Part shown: one piece after another, positions 17,766-25,854 of the stretch | How positions within the stretch are numbered: position 1 is the stretch's first letter | Layout: each line of letters begins with the position of its first letter | From: Lactobacillus sp. | GTDB taxonomy: Bacteria > Bacillota > Bacilli > Lactobacillales > Lactobacillaceae | DNA length: 64,000 nucleotides | Reading direction: 5' to 3' | Assembly: GCA_022484695.1 (NCBI GenBank) | Contig: JAKVKU010000008.1 | Coordinates: forward strand, 1 to 64,000 | The notes under the pieces: model-generated | Seen by the model: the letters and a program-made list of their open reading frames with translations, nothing else | What the model was told of the DNA's origin: nothing | The model's database searches: none | Translations under genes and position numbers: made by a program

Positions 17766-18215
17766 CTAAAAACCCAGGGCGGTAATCATCGTTTTTAGAC
17801 CCCATTTAGGTTGGTCGTCAGCTGGCAATTGGGCCAGGGCCAATTGCAGTTGCGTGGTGGCTAATTGCCGGATGGCCTGTGGGGATAAATCCGGGTTGTC
17901 TTTAGTTAAAGTCAAGGCAAACTGGTCCCAATCAATGTCAATATGGGTCTTGAGCCAAGCGCGGATACGTTGATTGCGCCGCTTGATATTCGCATTTTTT
18001 CGACCGGTGGGATGATGTTTTTGCTTGTAGGCAAAGCCACGGTGCGCCTTTTGGGCGGAGGTATAGCCGAAACCCTGGGCATCATCTAATACTTCGCCGG
18101 TATCCGTATCCACCACGCGATACCGGGTTTCAGTTTCAGTAAAGGTTTCTCCGAAATCATCAGCAATTACTTGGCGGACTTCATAAGAAACTACTCTAAT
18201 ATTTGGTGTTGGCAT
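17766..18215 (-). CDS. Conserved-looking protein of unknown function (149 aa)
   Basis: I do not recognise this gene. It has a clear AAAGGAAG ribosome site and ATG. The first 50 residues form alternating beta-like segments (RVVSYEVRQVIADDFGETFTE, broken here for length) with VDTDTGEVLDDAQGFGYTS; a very basic middle (KQKHHPTGRKNANIKRRNQR, about 66-85) follows, then a helical C-terminal half. There is no signal peptide or membrane helix. The basic patch suggests nucleic-acid contact, but that is only a guess. It is a single gene between the SDR pair and an extended-SDR reductase. Confidence 0.6.
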   Translation of the reverse strand: MPTPNIRVVSYEVRQVIADDFGETFTETETRYRVVDTDTGEVLDDAQGFGYTSAQKAHRGFAYKQKHHPTGRKNANIKRRNQRIRAWLKTHIDIDWDQFALTLTKDNPDLSPQAIRQLATTQLQLALAQLPADDQPKWGLKTMITALGF

Positions 18216-18350
18216 ATAATCTTCCTTTCAAATCAAATTCAATCTAATGATAGATACGCCAAAAAGTAGCCCTAAGTGTTTTTCAAAGTGATCGGTTTAA
18301 AATTGCCAGTAATTTGCCGGGATACCTGACTGTCTGTCCAGCAAGTGAGT

Positions 18351-19358
18351 TTAGGATATCAAGTGATAAGCCAGCAATTTCTTGGCCGCAGCCAAGACAG
18401 TTTTTTCAGGGGGATATTGGGTCCAACCCAAGTCCGTGGCGGCGGCCTGGGTCGTGTGGTGATACTGCCGGTTTAGCATGGGTACCAATGAACGCATAGC
18501 GGGGATAAATTTGGCTAAAAGCGGCGGTAACCAATTGGGCATTTTTCGAACTTTTAGCTTTAATGTTGGGAAGCCCTGTTGATATATCTGGGCAACTTCG
18601 GGCATGGTCAAGGTTTGCGAAGCGGCTAAGTAGCGTTTGCCAATGGCCTTGGGATTTTCAAAGGCCAAGCGGTGTAAGGTGGCTAAATTGCGGACGTCGC
18701 TGATTTCTAAGGGGACCTGGGGAATCAGCGGCATCCCCTTTAACAATTGTAATAAAATCCCATTGGAACTTAAATTCTTTGGGGATAACACCGGACCAAA
18801 AATAGCTCCGGGCAAAATCGTGGTCAAGGCTAAGTCATGAGCCTTCGCAAACTGCCAGGCTGCTTTTTCAGCTTCAATCTTAGAAATCCGATAGGGATCT
18901 AAATCAGGGTTGTTTAAGTTACTCCAGAAGCTTTCGTCTAAGGTGGCCCGGCTGTCGCGGGTGGGGGTGGATGCGGCTTGGGAGCTGGTCATGACCACCC
19001 GCTGAACACCTGCATCATGAGCCGCCTGCAACACATTTAACGTCCCATTTTTAGCAATCGCCACCATTTCGGCGGTGGATTCAGTCCCATGACCCAAGGG
19101 CGACGCCACATGAATCACCCCAACGGCCCCGGCCATGGCGGCCGCCCAATTCTCAGCGCTGGTTAAATCCGCATCAAAAAAGGTCAGGTGGTTGCGCTGC
19201 GCTGGGGTCAATAACGGTTTTAATTCCGCCAATACCTGAGTTTGTTTGGTCAAGTCCCGCAGGCTGGTGGCGACGGCATAGCCCTGGTTCAAAAATTCGT
19301 AAAGGACCCAGCTAGCCACAAAGCCGGTGCCACCGGTTACAATGATTTTTTTAGACAT
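18351..19358 (-). CDS. NAD(P)-dependent extended SDR, dihydroflavonol-reductase-like
   Basis: A 335-residue Rossmann protein with TGGTGFVASWV at the N-terminus, VIHVASPLG, MTSSQAAS and YRISKIEAEKAAW, i.e. the Tyr-x3-Lys catalytic pair. It resembles the aldehyde/ketone reductases grouped with dihydroflavonol 4-reductase and cinnamoyl-CoA reductase. AAAGGAGAC precedes the ATG. It is divergent from a TetR gene 95 bases away, with inverted repeats between them, which suggests that regulator controls it. The physiological substrate is unknown. Confidence 0.83.
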   Translation of the reverse strand: MSKKIIVTGGTGFVASWVLYEFLNQGYAVATSLRDLTKQTQVLAELKPLLTPAQRNHLTFFDADLTSAENWAAAMAGAVGVIHVASPLGHGTESTAEMVAIAKNGTLNVLQAAHDAGVQRVVMTSSQAASTPTRDSRATLDESFWSNLNNPDLDPYRISKIEAEKAAWQFAKAHDLALTTILPGAIFGPVLSPKNLSSNGILLQLLKGMPLIPQVPLEISDVRNLATLHRLAFENPKAIGKRYLAASQTLTMPEVAQIYQQGFPTLKLKVRKMPNWLPPLLAKFIPAMRSLVPMLNRQYHHTTQAAATDLGWTQYPPEKTVLAAAKKLLAYHLIS

Positions 19359-19370
19359 TTATCTGTCTCC

Positions 19371-19413
19371 TTTGTCCAATTATTTAGACAAATAATAACA
19401 TATATTGTCTAAA
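19371..19413. promoter_or_regulatory. Operator region between reductase and TetR genes
   Basis: Two overlapping inverted repeats: TTTGTC-N10-GACAAA (19371-19392) and TTTAGACAA-N13-TTGTCTAAA (19383-19413). They lie in the divergent intergenic space and probably bind the adjacent TetR protein. Confidence 0.6.
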
Positions 19414-19453
19414 AATCAAAAATATAGTATCCTTTGCCCAGGAGGTAACTGCA

Positions 19454-20101
19454 ATGATCGATAAAAAAGAGTTAGCCATCGCTTTAAATCACGTGATTTT
19501 AATCAAGGGTTTTAAGAACATTTCCATGACCCAGCTGGCTAAAAGTGTGGGCATCAGCCGGGCCAGCCTGTATTTGCGTTTCAAGGACAAAGCCGATATC
19601 GTCACCGCTGTAGTGGACCGGCATTTACAATTTGTGCAAAGTAACCCCATCCCCAAGGAACCGACTTTAGCTAGTCTCGGCAAAGTTTTGCTAGATTATG
19701 CCCTATTGGTGGGGTCCACCACCGATATTTTTTTAAATGACCTGCAAAGTGATTTCCCCCAATTAGCCACGCAACTGGCCCACACCCTGACGGTATACTT
19801 TACCCACGTGGCGACGTATCTTACCCAAGCCCAACACTTGGGCTATTTAAAACCGGATTTTGACAGTAAGTTTATCCTATTTGAAATCAAGATGGGCATT
19901 GACACTATTCTCAAAGCCGTTTTAAGCCAAGCACTGACCACGCCCCAGGCTGAAGACTATCTGCGGCAGTTTTTCCAATTACAATTGGCGGGGTTACTGA
20001 CTGAAAAAGCCCAAAAAAAAGTAACTCTGAAGCAACTTCAGAGTTACGAAAATAAAATTTTAGCGGAATTTGAACAAACCTATGCCCAAGTTACCCAATA
20101 A
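19454..20101 (+). CDS. TetR-family transcriptional regulator
   Basis: A 215-residue repressor with the TetR helix-turn-helix at about 8-50 (KNISMTQLAKSVGISRASLYLRFKDKADI) and an all-helical ligand domain. CCAGGAGG precedes the ATG and a -10-like TATAGT is at 19423-19428. It is divergent from the dihydroflavonol-reductase-like gene and convergent with the third SDR, whose stop is only 18 bases after its own. Regulation of the divergent reductase through the shared palindromes is the likely role. Confidence 0.85.
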   Translation: MIDKKELAIALNHVILIKGFKNISMTQLAKSVGISRASLYLRFKDKADIVTAVVDRHLQFVQSNPIPKEPTLASLGKVLLDYALLVGSTTDIFLNDLQSDFPQLATQLAHTLTVYFTHVATYLTQAQHLGYLKPDFDSKFILFEIKMGIDTILKAVLSQALTTPQAEDYLRQFFQLQLAGLLTEKAQKKVTLKQLQSYENKILAEFEQTYAQVTQ

Positions 20102-20118
20102 ACAGTGGCGTTAAACCA

Positions 20119-20859
20119 TTATTGCGCTGTGGTCCCGCCATCCACCACAAATTCACTACCAGTGGAATACCCAGATTCATCCGAAGCCAAGTAGAGGATC
20201 AAATTGGCGACTTCTGAAGGGTCAGCCATGCGGGCCAGGGGCGTGTTGGCCAGAGCTTTTTTAGTCTTGGCCGGGTCGATGCTTTTGACCAGTGGCGTGG
20301 CTGTGACCCCAGGGTGCACGGAATTTACGCGAATGTTATATTGGGCGGCGTAAATGGCGGCGGATTTTGTCAACATCCGCACACCACCCTTGGCAGCGGA
20401 ATAAGCCGTGGCCATGGGATTGCCCACCAAGCCCGCCGTGGAGGACATATTGATGATCGAGCCGCTCTTTTGGTCGGTCATGTTTAAAACAGCATGTTTG
20501 GTGCCCAAAAAAGTCCCGGTCAAATCAATGCCGATGATTTTTTGCCAATCGGACAATTTGGCATGGGCAATATCAGCCATAATATCAATGCCGGCGTTGT
20601 TCACCAACACGTCAACTTTCCCGAATTTGTCGATGGCCCATTTAAATAACGCTTCCCAATTGGTTTCATCCACCACATCCAGATGGTAGAAATAAGCATT
20701 GTCCAGTTTGTCGATGTAATCCCGACCCGTTTCTTCGTTTAAATCGGCCACAATAACTTCCGCACCTTCAGCCACAAAGCGCTCGGTGACTGCCCGGCCA
20801 ATGCCCATGGATCCGCCGGTGACGATTGCAACTTTACCCGTTAATCTAGTTCCCGTCAT
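20119..20859 (-). CDS. Short-chain dehydrogenase/reductase (third SDR)
   Basis: A 246-residue classical SDR: TGGSMGIG cofactor loop, VADLNEE (Asp after strand 2 suggests NAD(H)), NNAGID, NMSSTAG, YSAAKGG catalytic pair and a C-terminus ending DGGTTAQ, which resembles the end of Lactobacillus R-ADH. It is more distant from the tandem pair at 15.7-17.5 kb than those are from each other. AAAGGAACGGGAG precedes the ATG. A weak cre-like sequence (GGTAAGCGCGTTCC, 20912-20925, 11 of 14) lies upstream. Confidence 0.85.
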   Translation of the reverse strand: MTGTRLTGKVAIVTGGSMGIGRAVTERFVAEGAEVIVADLNEETGRDYIDKLDNAYFYHLDVVDETNWEALFKWAIDKFGKVDVLVNNAGIDIMADIAHAKLSDWQKIIGIDLTGTFLGTKHAVLNMTDQKSGSIINMSSTAGLVGNPMATAYSAAKGGVRMLTKSAAIYAAQYNIRVNSVHPGVTATPLVKSIDPAKTKKALANTPLARMADPSEVANLILYLASDESGYSTGSEFVVDGGTTAQ

Positions 20860-21033
20860 GATAACTCCCGTTCCTTTCTCAATGTCGAAACGAAGTAATT
20901 ACAAGTAAATAGGTAAGCGCGTTCCCAAAATAAAGACTAATTTGACACCCACATTGTAGCAGATTCCTTGAGAAAATTCGCTTGAATAGACTTGAGCAAA
21001 GCGGGCAATTTTTAACAGGACTATTGACCTAGC

Positions 21034-22746
21034 TTAAGCCGGCAAATAGTCTTTTTTTCGGTAAAATAACAAGCTGGTTAAACTAGCCACTATTAAAAAG
21101 GGCAGGGCCAGACGATAAGGCCGCATAAAAGCCTGGGTAATTTGAGCTTTGGTGTTAGCTTTGATAGTGCTGACCGTGCGGTTGATGCTGGTATTTTCTT
21201 GGCGAACTTTGCGCTGAACGCCAGCCGCCACTTGGGCGTGGATTTGCGCTTTAACAGCCGTTGGCAACAGGGCCGCGTTGCCGATTTTAGCCAAGGCCTG
21301 TTGGTAATTCGTTTCGATCAGTTGACTGATTTCAGCAGCTGAAACGTATTTTTTAGGGGTAGTCGTCCCACTGGGTTGACTGTTGGCATTATTGATTTGG
21401 CGGTCAGTTTGTTGTTGCATCGTTGTTTTAGCCGCTCTTGGGATGTTCAATTGTTCAATTTGCTGATTGGCCGTGTGGGTTGCCGTAGCTTTGGCAGTAT
21501 TGAGGTTGGCCGTTAGGGCCGAGACAAAGATAGCCACGGCTAGCACTGAGCCGATTTGGCGAAACAGACCCAAGACACTTTGGGAGGCCGTTAGCAGTTC
21601 CCCCGTGAAGTCGGCAGCACCTAGTACCACAATGGGCCCGGCAATGATGCCAAAACCCATGCCAATAAACAGGCAGGCCCAAACCACTTGGTGATAGTCA
21701 TTAGGATTCATGGTGTAAAGGACCACATAGCCGGCAATTAGGCCCAAAAAGCCACTGGCAATCACCAAACGGGGGCCTAATTTGGCCACTAGAAAGCCGC
21801 TGATGGGGGAAAAGAGAAAAATCATCGCCGAGGTGGGCGTGATCATCAAAGCCGCCGCCAGTTCGCTATGGCCTTGGATTTTCGTAAAGAAGGTGGGCAT
21901 GATCACCATAAAGGCCACCAAGAAAATGCCGGTAATGATCATGGCAATTGAAGCCCCGGTAAACTGGCGATTTTTGAATAACGCTAGGGGGATCATGGGG
22001 TGCTGACTGTGACGCTCGACCAAAATAAACCCAAGCAAGGCCACTAAGCTCAACCCGAACAAACTAAGAATCAACGGGCTGTTCCAATGCCAGTCGTTGC
22101 CCTTAATCAAGGCTAAGGTCAAAGTGAATAAAGTCACCATGGACAGCAGCATCCCCGGGTAATCGATTTTGGCAGCGATGGTGGCTTCGTGTTTGAAACT
22201 TAACGAACGGCTCACCAGTAAGGCAATCACCAAACAGGCGGGGACGTTGATCATAAAGACCCAGCGCCAGCCCAAAAATTGGGTGATGATGCCGCCGATC
22301 GTGGGTCCCAGGGCGGCGGCCAAGCCTTGCATGACCCCTAAAATCGCCACGACCTTGGTCCGCTTGGCCATACTGGTGGCGCTGATACCAATGGTCATGC
22401 CCGCTGGGAAAATCGTGGCCGCCCCTAGGCTTTGGATGCCCCGCCCGGCAATCAACAGGGCTAGATTTGGCGCCAAGCCCGATAAGGCGGACCCCAGGGT
22501 GAACAGGCCAAGTCCTAAGATATAAAGTTTATGCCGACCAAAAATATCGGCTAGACGCCCCAAGGGGATTGTAAAAACGGCAAAAGTAATGGTATAAATA
22601 TTTAACGCCCAAGATAAATCGTCTAAACTCACGTGCAGGCCAGTTTGGATGGCCGGTAGGGCGATGTTCATGACGGTCGTGTCCAAAACGCAGAGGAAAA
22701 TGCCAATGGCCATGGCCAAAATAATAATTTTTTGTTTTGATTTCAA
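21034..22746 (-). CDS. DHA2-family MFS drug exporter with large inserted loop
   Basis: A 14-helix major-facilitator antiporter of the EmrB/QacA type: motif A-like GRLADIFGRHKLY, motif C-like GLAAALGPTIGG. About 570 residues, longer than usual because some 130 Gln/Ala/Thr-rich residues (starting about ANLNTAKATATH) are inserted before the last helix, which ends FYRKKDYLPA. The start is uncertain: a TTG at 22746 lies 8 bases after AAAGGTGG, while GTG 22758 overlaps that site. It is divergent from a TetR gene, the usual arrangement for efflux control. Confidence 0.83.
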   Translation of the reverse strand: MKSKQKIIILAMAIGIFLCVLDTTVMNIALPAIQTGLHVSLDDLSWALNIYTITFAVFTIPLGRLADIFGRHKLYILGLGLFTLGSALSGLAPNLALLIAGRGIQSLGAATIFPAGMTIGISATSMAKRTKVVAILGVMQGLAAALGPTIGGIITQFLGWRWVFMINVPACLVIALLVSRSLSFKHEATIAAKIDYPGMLLSMVTLFTLTLALIKGNDWHWNSPLILSLFGLSLVALLGFILVERHSQHPMIPLALFKNRQFTGASIAMIITGIFLVAFMVIMPTFFTKIQGHSELAAALMITPTSAMIFLFSPISGFLVAKLGPRLVIASGFLGLIAGYVVLYTMNPNDYHQVVWACLFIGMGFGIIAGPIVVLGAADFTGELLTASQSVLGLFRQIGSVLAVAIFVSALTANLNTAKATATHTANQQIEQLNIPRAAKTTMQQQTDRQINNANSQPSGTTTPKKYVSAAEISQLIETNYQQALAKIGNAALLPTAVKAQIHAQVAAGVQRKVRQENTSINRTVSTIKANTKAQITQAFMRPYRLALPFLIVASLTSLLFYRKKDYLPA

Positions 22747-22771
22747 AATAAAAGCCACCTTTTCGGTATGA

Positions 22772-22787
22772 TTTGTTAATTGACAAA
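22772..22787. promoter_or_regulatory. Operator between DHA2 exporter and TetR
   Basis: TTTGT-TAATTG-ACAAA inverted repeat next to the exporter start; a probable TetR binding site. Confidence 0.5.
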
Positions 22788-22855
22788 CCGTAGCCTAACA
22801 TGGTGGCCGCTGAGCGGGAATATATCGATTACAGAAAGCGGGGTATTTGTAAACC

Positions 22856-23404
22856 ATGATGCCAAAAGATGTACAAGATCAAAAACTCATGGCCATCTTT
22901 GAAGCGCTGATTAGGCTGTTAAAGACCCAAAGGATGGCGGATATTTCGGTCAGCGCTTTGTGCCGGTCAGCGGGGGTTTCCCGGACCTATTATTATCATA
23001 AATTTAAATCCTATGAAGACATCATTGAACAAGCCAGTCTGTTGAATATCGTCAACTACATGCGCCACTTGCCCCACCAAGAAAATCTTGATTCGGCCAC
23101 CTTTATTGGCAACTACTTTCAACTGGCCCAAAACATGCGCAGTGTTCAGTTGACCATTTTCCAAGTGGGCCAAGAACGGAGCTTGATTTTGGCTTTTCAA
23201 ACCGCCTTTAATTATTTATTGACCCATGATTTTATTGACGCCCCACAAAATGATCGGGTCCATCAAAAATATTTCAGCGAATTTATTGCCGGGGCGGCTA
23301 TCAATATGTCCCAGCGCTGGTTGATCGAAGGAATGCCCGAGTCCGCCGCCCACATGGGGCAGTTAGTGGCCCAGTTTATGAATGCTAGGGATGTCAAACG
23401 ATAG
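22856..23404 (+). CDS. TetR-family regulator of the DHA2 exporter
   Basis: A 182-residue protein with the TetR DNA-binding domain at about 10-55 (MADISVSALCRSAGVSRTYYYHKF) and a helical C-terminal domain. Such a start (ATG ATG at 22856/22859) has only a weak ribosome site (AGCGGGG). It faces away from the exporter, with a palindrome between. Local repression of the exporter is the natural inference. It is convergent with the quinone reductase gene 16 bases on. Confidence 0.82.
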   Translation: MMPKDVQDQKLMAIFEALIRLLKTQRMADISVSALCRSAGVSRTYYYHKFKSYEDIIEQASLLNIVNYMRHLPHQENLDSATFIGNYFQLAQNMRSVQLTIFQVGQERSLILAFQTAFNYLLTHDFIDAPQNDRVHQKYFSEFIAGAAINMSQRWLIEGMPESAAHMGQLVAQFMNARDVKR

Positions 23405-23419
23405 AATATTTATTCCATA

Positions 23420-23986
23420 TCAGAGCTGTGCCGCTTGTTGACCAATTCGTTTTAAGAATTTTTTTCTAGTATCCAGGGAACACTTCTCCGCGTTGTACAG
23501 GGTATTGAGTTTCACCGGTTTAACTCCGCAAAGTCTGAGAATTTGTCGTTGCAAAATATGGCCATAGTCTCCTAGGAAGGGTTTGAAAATCACCGGTGAA
23601 TTACAGGTGGTGATGATCCAGGCCCGTTTGCCGCCTAATAGTCCCAGCATCCGCCGGCCTTCGTATTTGTAGGCAAACCCCAGGGCGAAAACCCGGTCAA
23701 TAAACCCCTTTAAAATCGCCGGCATCCCTGACCACCAAATCGGAAATACAAAGATAAGCTGGTCGGCCCAAGTAATCAGTTGCCGATAAGCGGCAGTCTC
23801 TGGGTCATTTTGTAAATCACGGCGCCGGTGGGCCTTATCAAAATATAAAACTGGGTTAAAATGTTCGGCGTAAAGATCTAGCACTTGAACGTCAGCATCA
23901 GGTTGAAGCTGCTGTTTCACTGTGGTTAAAATGGCATGATTGAAGCCAGTATGGTTAGGATACGCATAGACAATCAATGTTTTCAT
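23420..23986 (-). CDS. Flavodoxin-fold NAD(P)H quinone oxidoreductase
   Basis: A 188-residue FMN/FAD enzyme of the NQO1/MdaB/KefF family. It begins KTLIVYAYPNHTGFNHAI (dinucleotide/flavin phosphate loop), contains FVFPIWWSGMPAILKGFIDRV, the hallmark of this family, and GKRAWIITTCNSP. It reduces quinones or related electrophiles by two electrons. It lies 4 bases downstream of a MerR-type regulator on the same strand, so the two form an autoregulated operon. Confidence 0.88.
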   Translation of the reverse strand: MKTLIVYAYPNHTGFNHAILTTVKQQLQPDADVQVLDLYAEHFNPVLYFDKAHRRRDLQNDPETAAYRQLITWADQLIFVFPIWWSGMPAILKGFIDRVFALGFAYKYEGRRMLGLLGGKRAWIITTCNSPVIFKPFLGDYGHILQRQILRLCGVKPVKLNTLYNAEKCSLDTRKKFLKRIGQQAAQL

Positions 23987-23990
23987 AGGC

Positions 23991-24410
23991 TTACCGCACC
24001 TCGAAATCAGGCAGTGGCAATTGGCTAATACTTTGAATCAGATTTTTAACATTCGCAAAATCCTGTGTTTCTGCACCAGTCTGAATAGCTTGCGCAATTT
24101 TATCTAGCGCTTGATAAAATTGGATTTTAGCTTGAAAAATTTGGCGTTTATCCGCCAAGAAAGCTATCGTGTCCTGCTTACAAGCATCGGTAATAGGCGC
24201 ATCCATCAAATTGGTAATCATTTTGATTTCCACCAGACTTAGCCCGGCATATTTTAAATTCTGAATAATATTGAGGCGAGTTACATCTGCTGTGGAATAA
24301 TTGCGATATTGATTGGCATCCCGAGCTGGTGATAAAATGCCTTCTTGGTCATAATAGCGCAGTGTATCTTTACTTACCCCCGTAGCTTGGGCACATTGAT
24401 TAATATTCAT
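23991..24410 (-). CDS. MerR-family regulator
   Basis: A 139-residue MerR protein: N-terminal winged helix (MNINQCAQATGVSKDTLRYYDQEGIL, truncated here), DVTRLNIIQNLKYAGLSLVEIK, and a dimerisation coiled coil. Only one Cys (Cys177-like position absent; one in DACKQDT), so it is not an obvious metal sensor; the AdhR-like aldehyde/electrophile group fits better. AAGGAG precedes the ATG. Its promoter has the long spacer typical of MerR control. Confidence 0.85.
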   Translation of the reverse strand: MNINQCAQATGVSKDTLRYYDQEGILSPARDANQYRNYSTADVTRLNIIQNLKYAGLSLVEIKMITNLMDAPITDACKQDTIAFLADKRQIFQAKIQFYQALDKIAQAIQTGAETQDFANVKNLIQSISQLPLPDFEVR

Positions 24411-24436
24411 GTCACAATCAACTCCTTTATGTTGAT

Positions 24437-24467
24437 GTTATATCATTGGAGGCGACTCGAAGGTCAA
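24437..24467 (-). promoter_or_regulatory. MerR-type promoter with 19-base spacer
   Basis: On the minus strand -35 TTGACC (plus 24462-24467) and -10 TATAAC (plus 24437-24442) are separated by 19 bases, the overlong spacer that MerR activators correct by DNA distortion. Confidence 0.6.
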
Positions 24468-24523
24468 GGGCTATTTTAGAAACATCGTTTTATTTTCACA
24501 AGACTAACATGATGGTCCGCCAA

Positions 24524-24553
24524 TTGACAGGTTGGAAAAACAAGGCATACAAT
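24524..24553 (+). promoter_or_regulatory. Promoter of the Old Yellow Enzyme gene
   Basis: -35 TTGACA (24524-24529), 18-base spacer, -10 TACAAT (24548-24553), divergent from the MerR promoter. Confidence 0.65.
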
Positions 24554-24601
24554 TGTAGTCGTATCATGATGCTCACCGCAACTAAGAAGGGACGTATGTA
24601 C

Positions 24602-25741
24602 ATGGCCTATGAATTTTTAGAACCATATGAGTTTGCCCATAAAGCGATTACCGTTAAGAATCGCATCGTTATTCCCCCAATGACTGAACAGATGGCCTTT
24701 GAAGATGGTTCCGTCACCAGCGACGAGATCGCCTATTATGCCAAGCATAGCGGCGGTGTGGGGATGTTTATCACCGCCGTGGCCAACGTGAATCCCTTGG
24801 GGAAAGGTTTTGAAGGCGAACTCAGTATTGCCGATGACCGCTTTATCCCCGGTCTGCGCCGACTAGCCCAAGCTATTCAAAGCAACGGCACCAAGGCCAT
24901 CATTCAAATCTTCAGTGCTGGTCGCATGAGTAACTCGAAAGTCTTGCGGGGCCAACAACCCGTCAGCGCCAGTACCGTGGCCGCTGAACGTCCCGGTGCA
25001 GAAGTACCCCGGGCCTTGAGTGAAGCTGAAATTGAACAAACCATCCAAGATTTCGGCCAAGCCGTGCGCCGGGCCATTGCAGCTGGTTTTGACGGCGTAG
25101 AACTCCACGGTGCCAACACTTACTTATTACAACAATTTTTCTCACCCCATTCCAACCGCCGCACCGATGCCTGGGGTGGCACTCTGGAAAAACGCATGAC
25201 TTTTCCACTGGCGGTTATCGATGAAGCCCAACGCATCATTGAACAATATCCGAAAAAGCCCTTCATTTTAGGCTATCGTATCTCTCCGGAAGAACTGGAA
25301 GAACCCGGGATCACCATTGAAGACACGCTGGCCTTCATTGATGTTTTAAAGACCAAACCCCTAGATTACCTTCATGTCTCTACTGGGGATGTGTGGCAGA
25401 CAGCCATGCGGGACAAGCATGACACCAGAATCACCACCGAGCGCATTCAACAACAAGTCGACGGCGCTTTCCCGTTGATCGTGGTGGGGGGCATTGCCAC
25501 CCCGGCCGAAGCTGAAAAAGTTAAAACCAGCGGCTTTGACTTTGTGGCTTTGGGTCATGAAAGCATCCGTGAACCCCAGTGGGTAGAAAAAGTGCAGCAA
25601 AACGACGAAAAATCCATTCGCTACGCCATTTCTTACGCAGAACTTGCCGAATTAGGCATCCAACCACCGTTCCTGCAGATGCTCTACACTGTTTCCGGCG
25701 GTCCCGCTGGTGTCCCAATGACCACACCACAAAATAAATAA
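24602..25741 (+). CDS. Old Yellow Enzyme family NADH:flavin oxidoreductase
   Basis: A 379-residue FMN-dependent TIM-barrel ene-reductase/NADH oxidase. Motifs: NRIVIPPMTEQMAF, HGANTYLLQQFFSPHSNRR with the active-site His/Asn pair, DAWGGTLEKR, VVGGIATP and FVALGHESIREP, the FMN phosphate region. The 4Fe-4S and pyridine-nucleotide domains of dienoyl-CoA reductases are absent. I choose ATG 24602 because AAGAAGGGA lies 9 bases upstream; the longer frame back to 24446 would overlap the promoter. It is divergent from the MerR/quinone-reductase pair, so both sides may respond to electrophiles. Confidence 0.87.
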   Translation: MAYEFLEPYEFAHKAITVKNRIVIPPMTEQMAFEDGSVTSDEIAYYAKHSGGVGMFITAVANVNPLGKGFEGELSIADDRFIPGLRRLAQAIQSNGTKAIIQIFSAGRMSNSKVLRGQQPVSASTVAAERPGAEVPRALSEAEIEQTIQDFGQAVRRAIAAGFDGVELHGANTYLLQQFFSPHSNRRTDAWGGTLEKRMTFPLAVIDEAQRIIEQYPKKPFILGYRISPEELEEPGITIEDTLAFIDVLKTKPLDYLHVSTGDVWQTAMRDKHDTRITTERIQQQVDGAFPLIVVGGIATPAEAEKVKTSGFDFVALGHESIREPQWVEKVQQNDEKSIRYAISYAELAELGIQPPFLQMLYTVSGGPAGVPMTTPQNK

Positions 25742-25749
25742 TTCACAAG

Positions 25750-25784
25750 GCCGCCTCGATGAGCCGTCATCGGGGCGGCTTTTT
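25750..25784 (+). terminator. Intrinsic terminator after the Old Yellow Enzyme gene
   Basis: GCCGCCTCGATGA / TCATCGGGGCGGC hairpin followed by TTTTT. Confidence 0.88.
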
Positions 25785-25854
25785 GTGTTATCCTTAGTTG
25801 TAAGCGTCTAAATATCAGCGCTTGCCAGACTTTAAGATAAGGAAATGATAACGC

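Noticed and set aside
20912-20925. cre box upstream of the third SDR
   Set aside because: GGTAAGCGCGTTCC matches only 11 of 14 and one mismatch is in the conserved core half, so it is mentioned but not listed.
24446-24601. Longer N-terminus for the Old Yellow Enzyme protein
   Set aside because: The extra frame overlaps a good promoter and lacks family similarity; the ribosome site points to ATG 24602.
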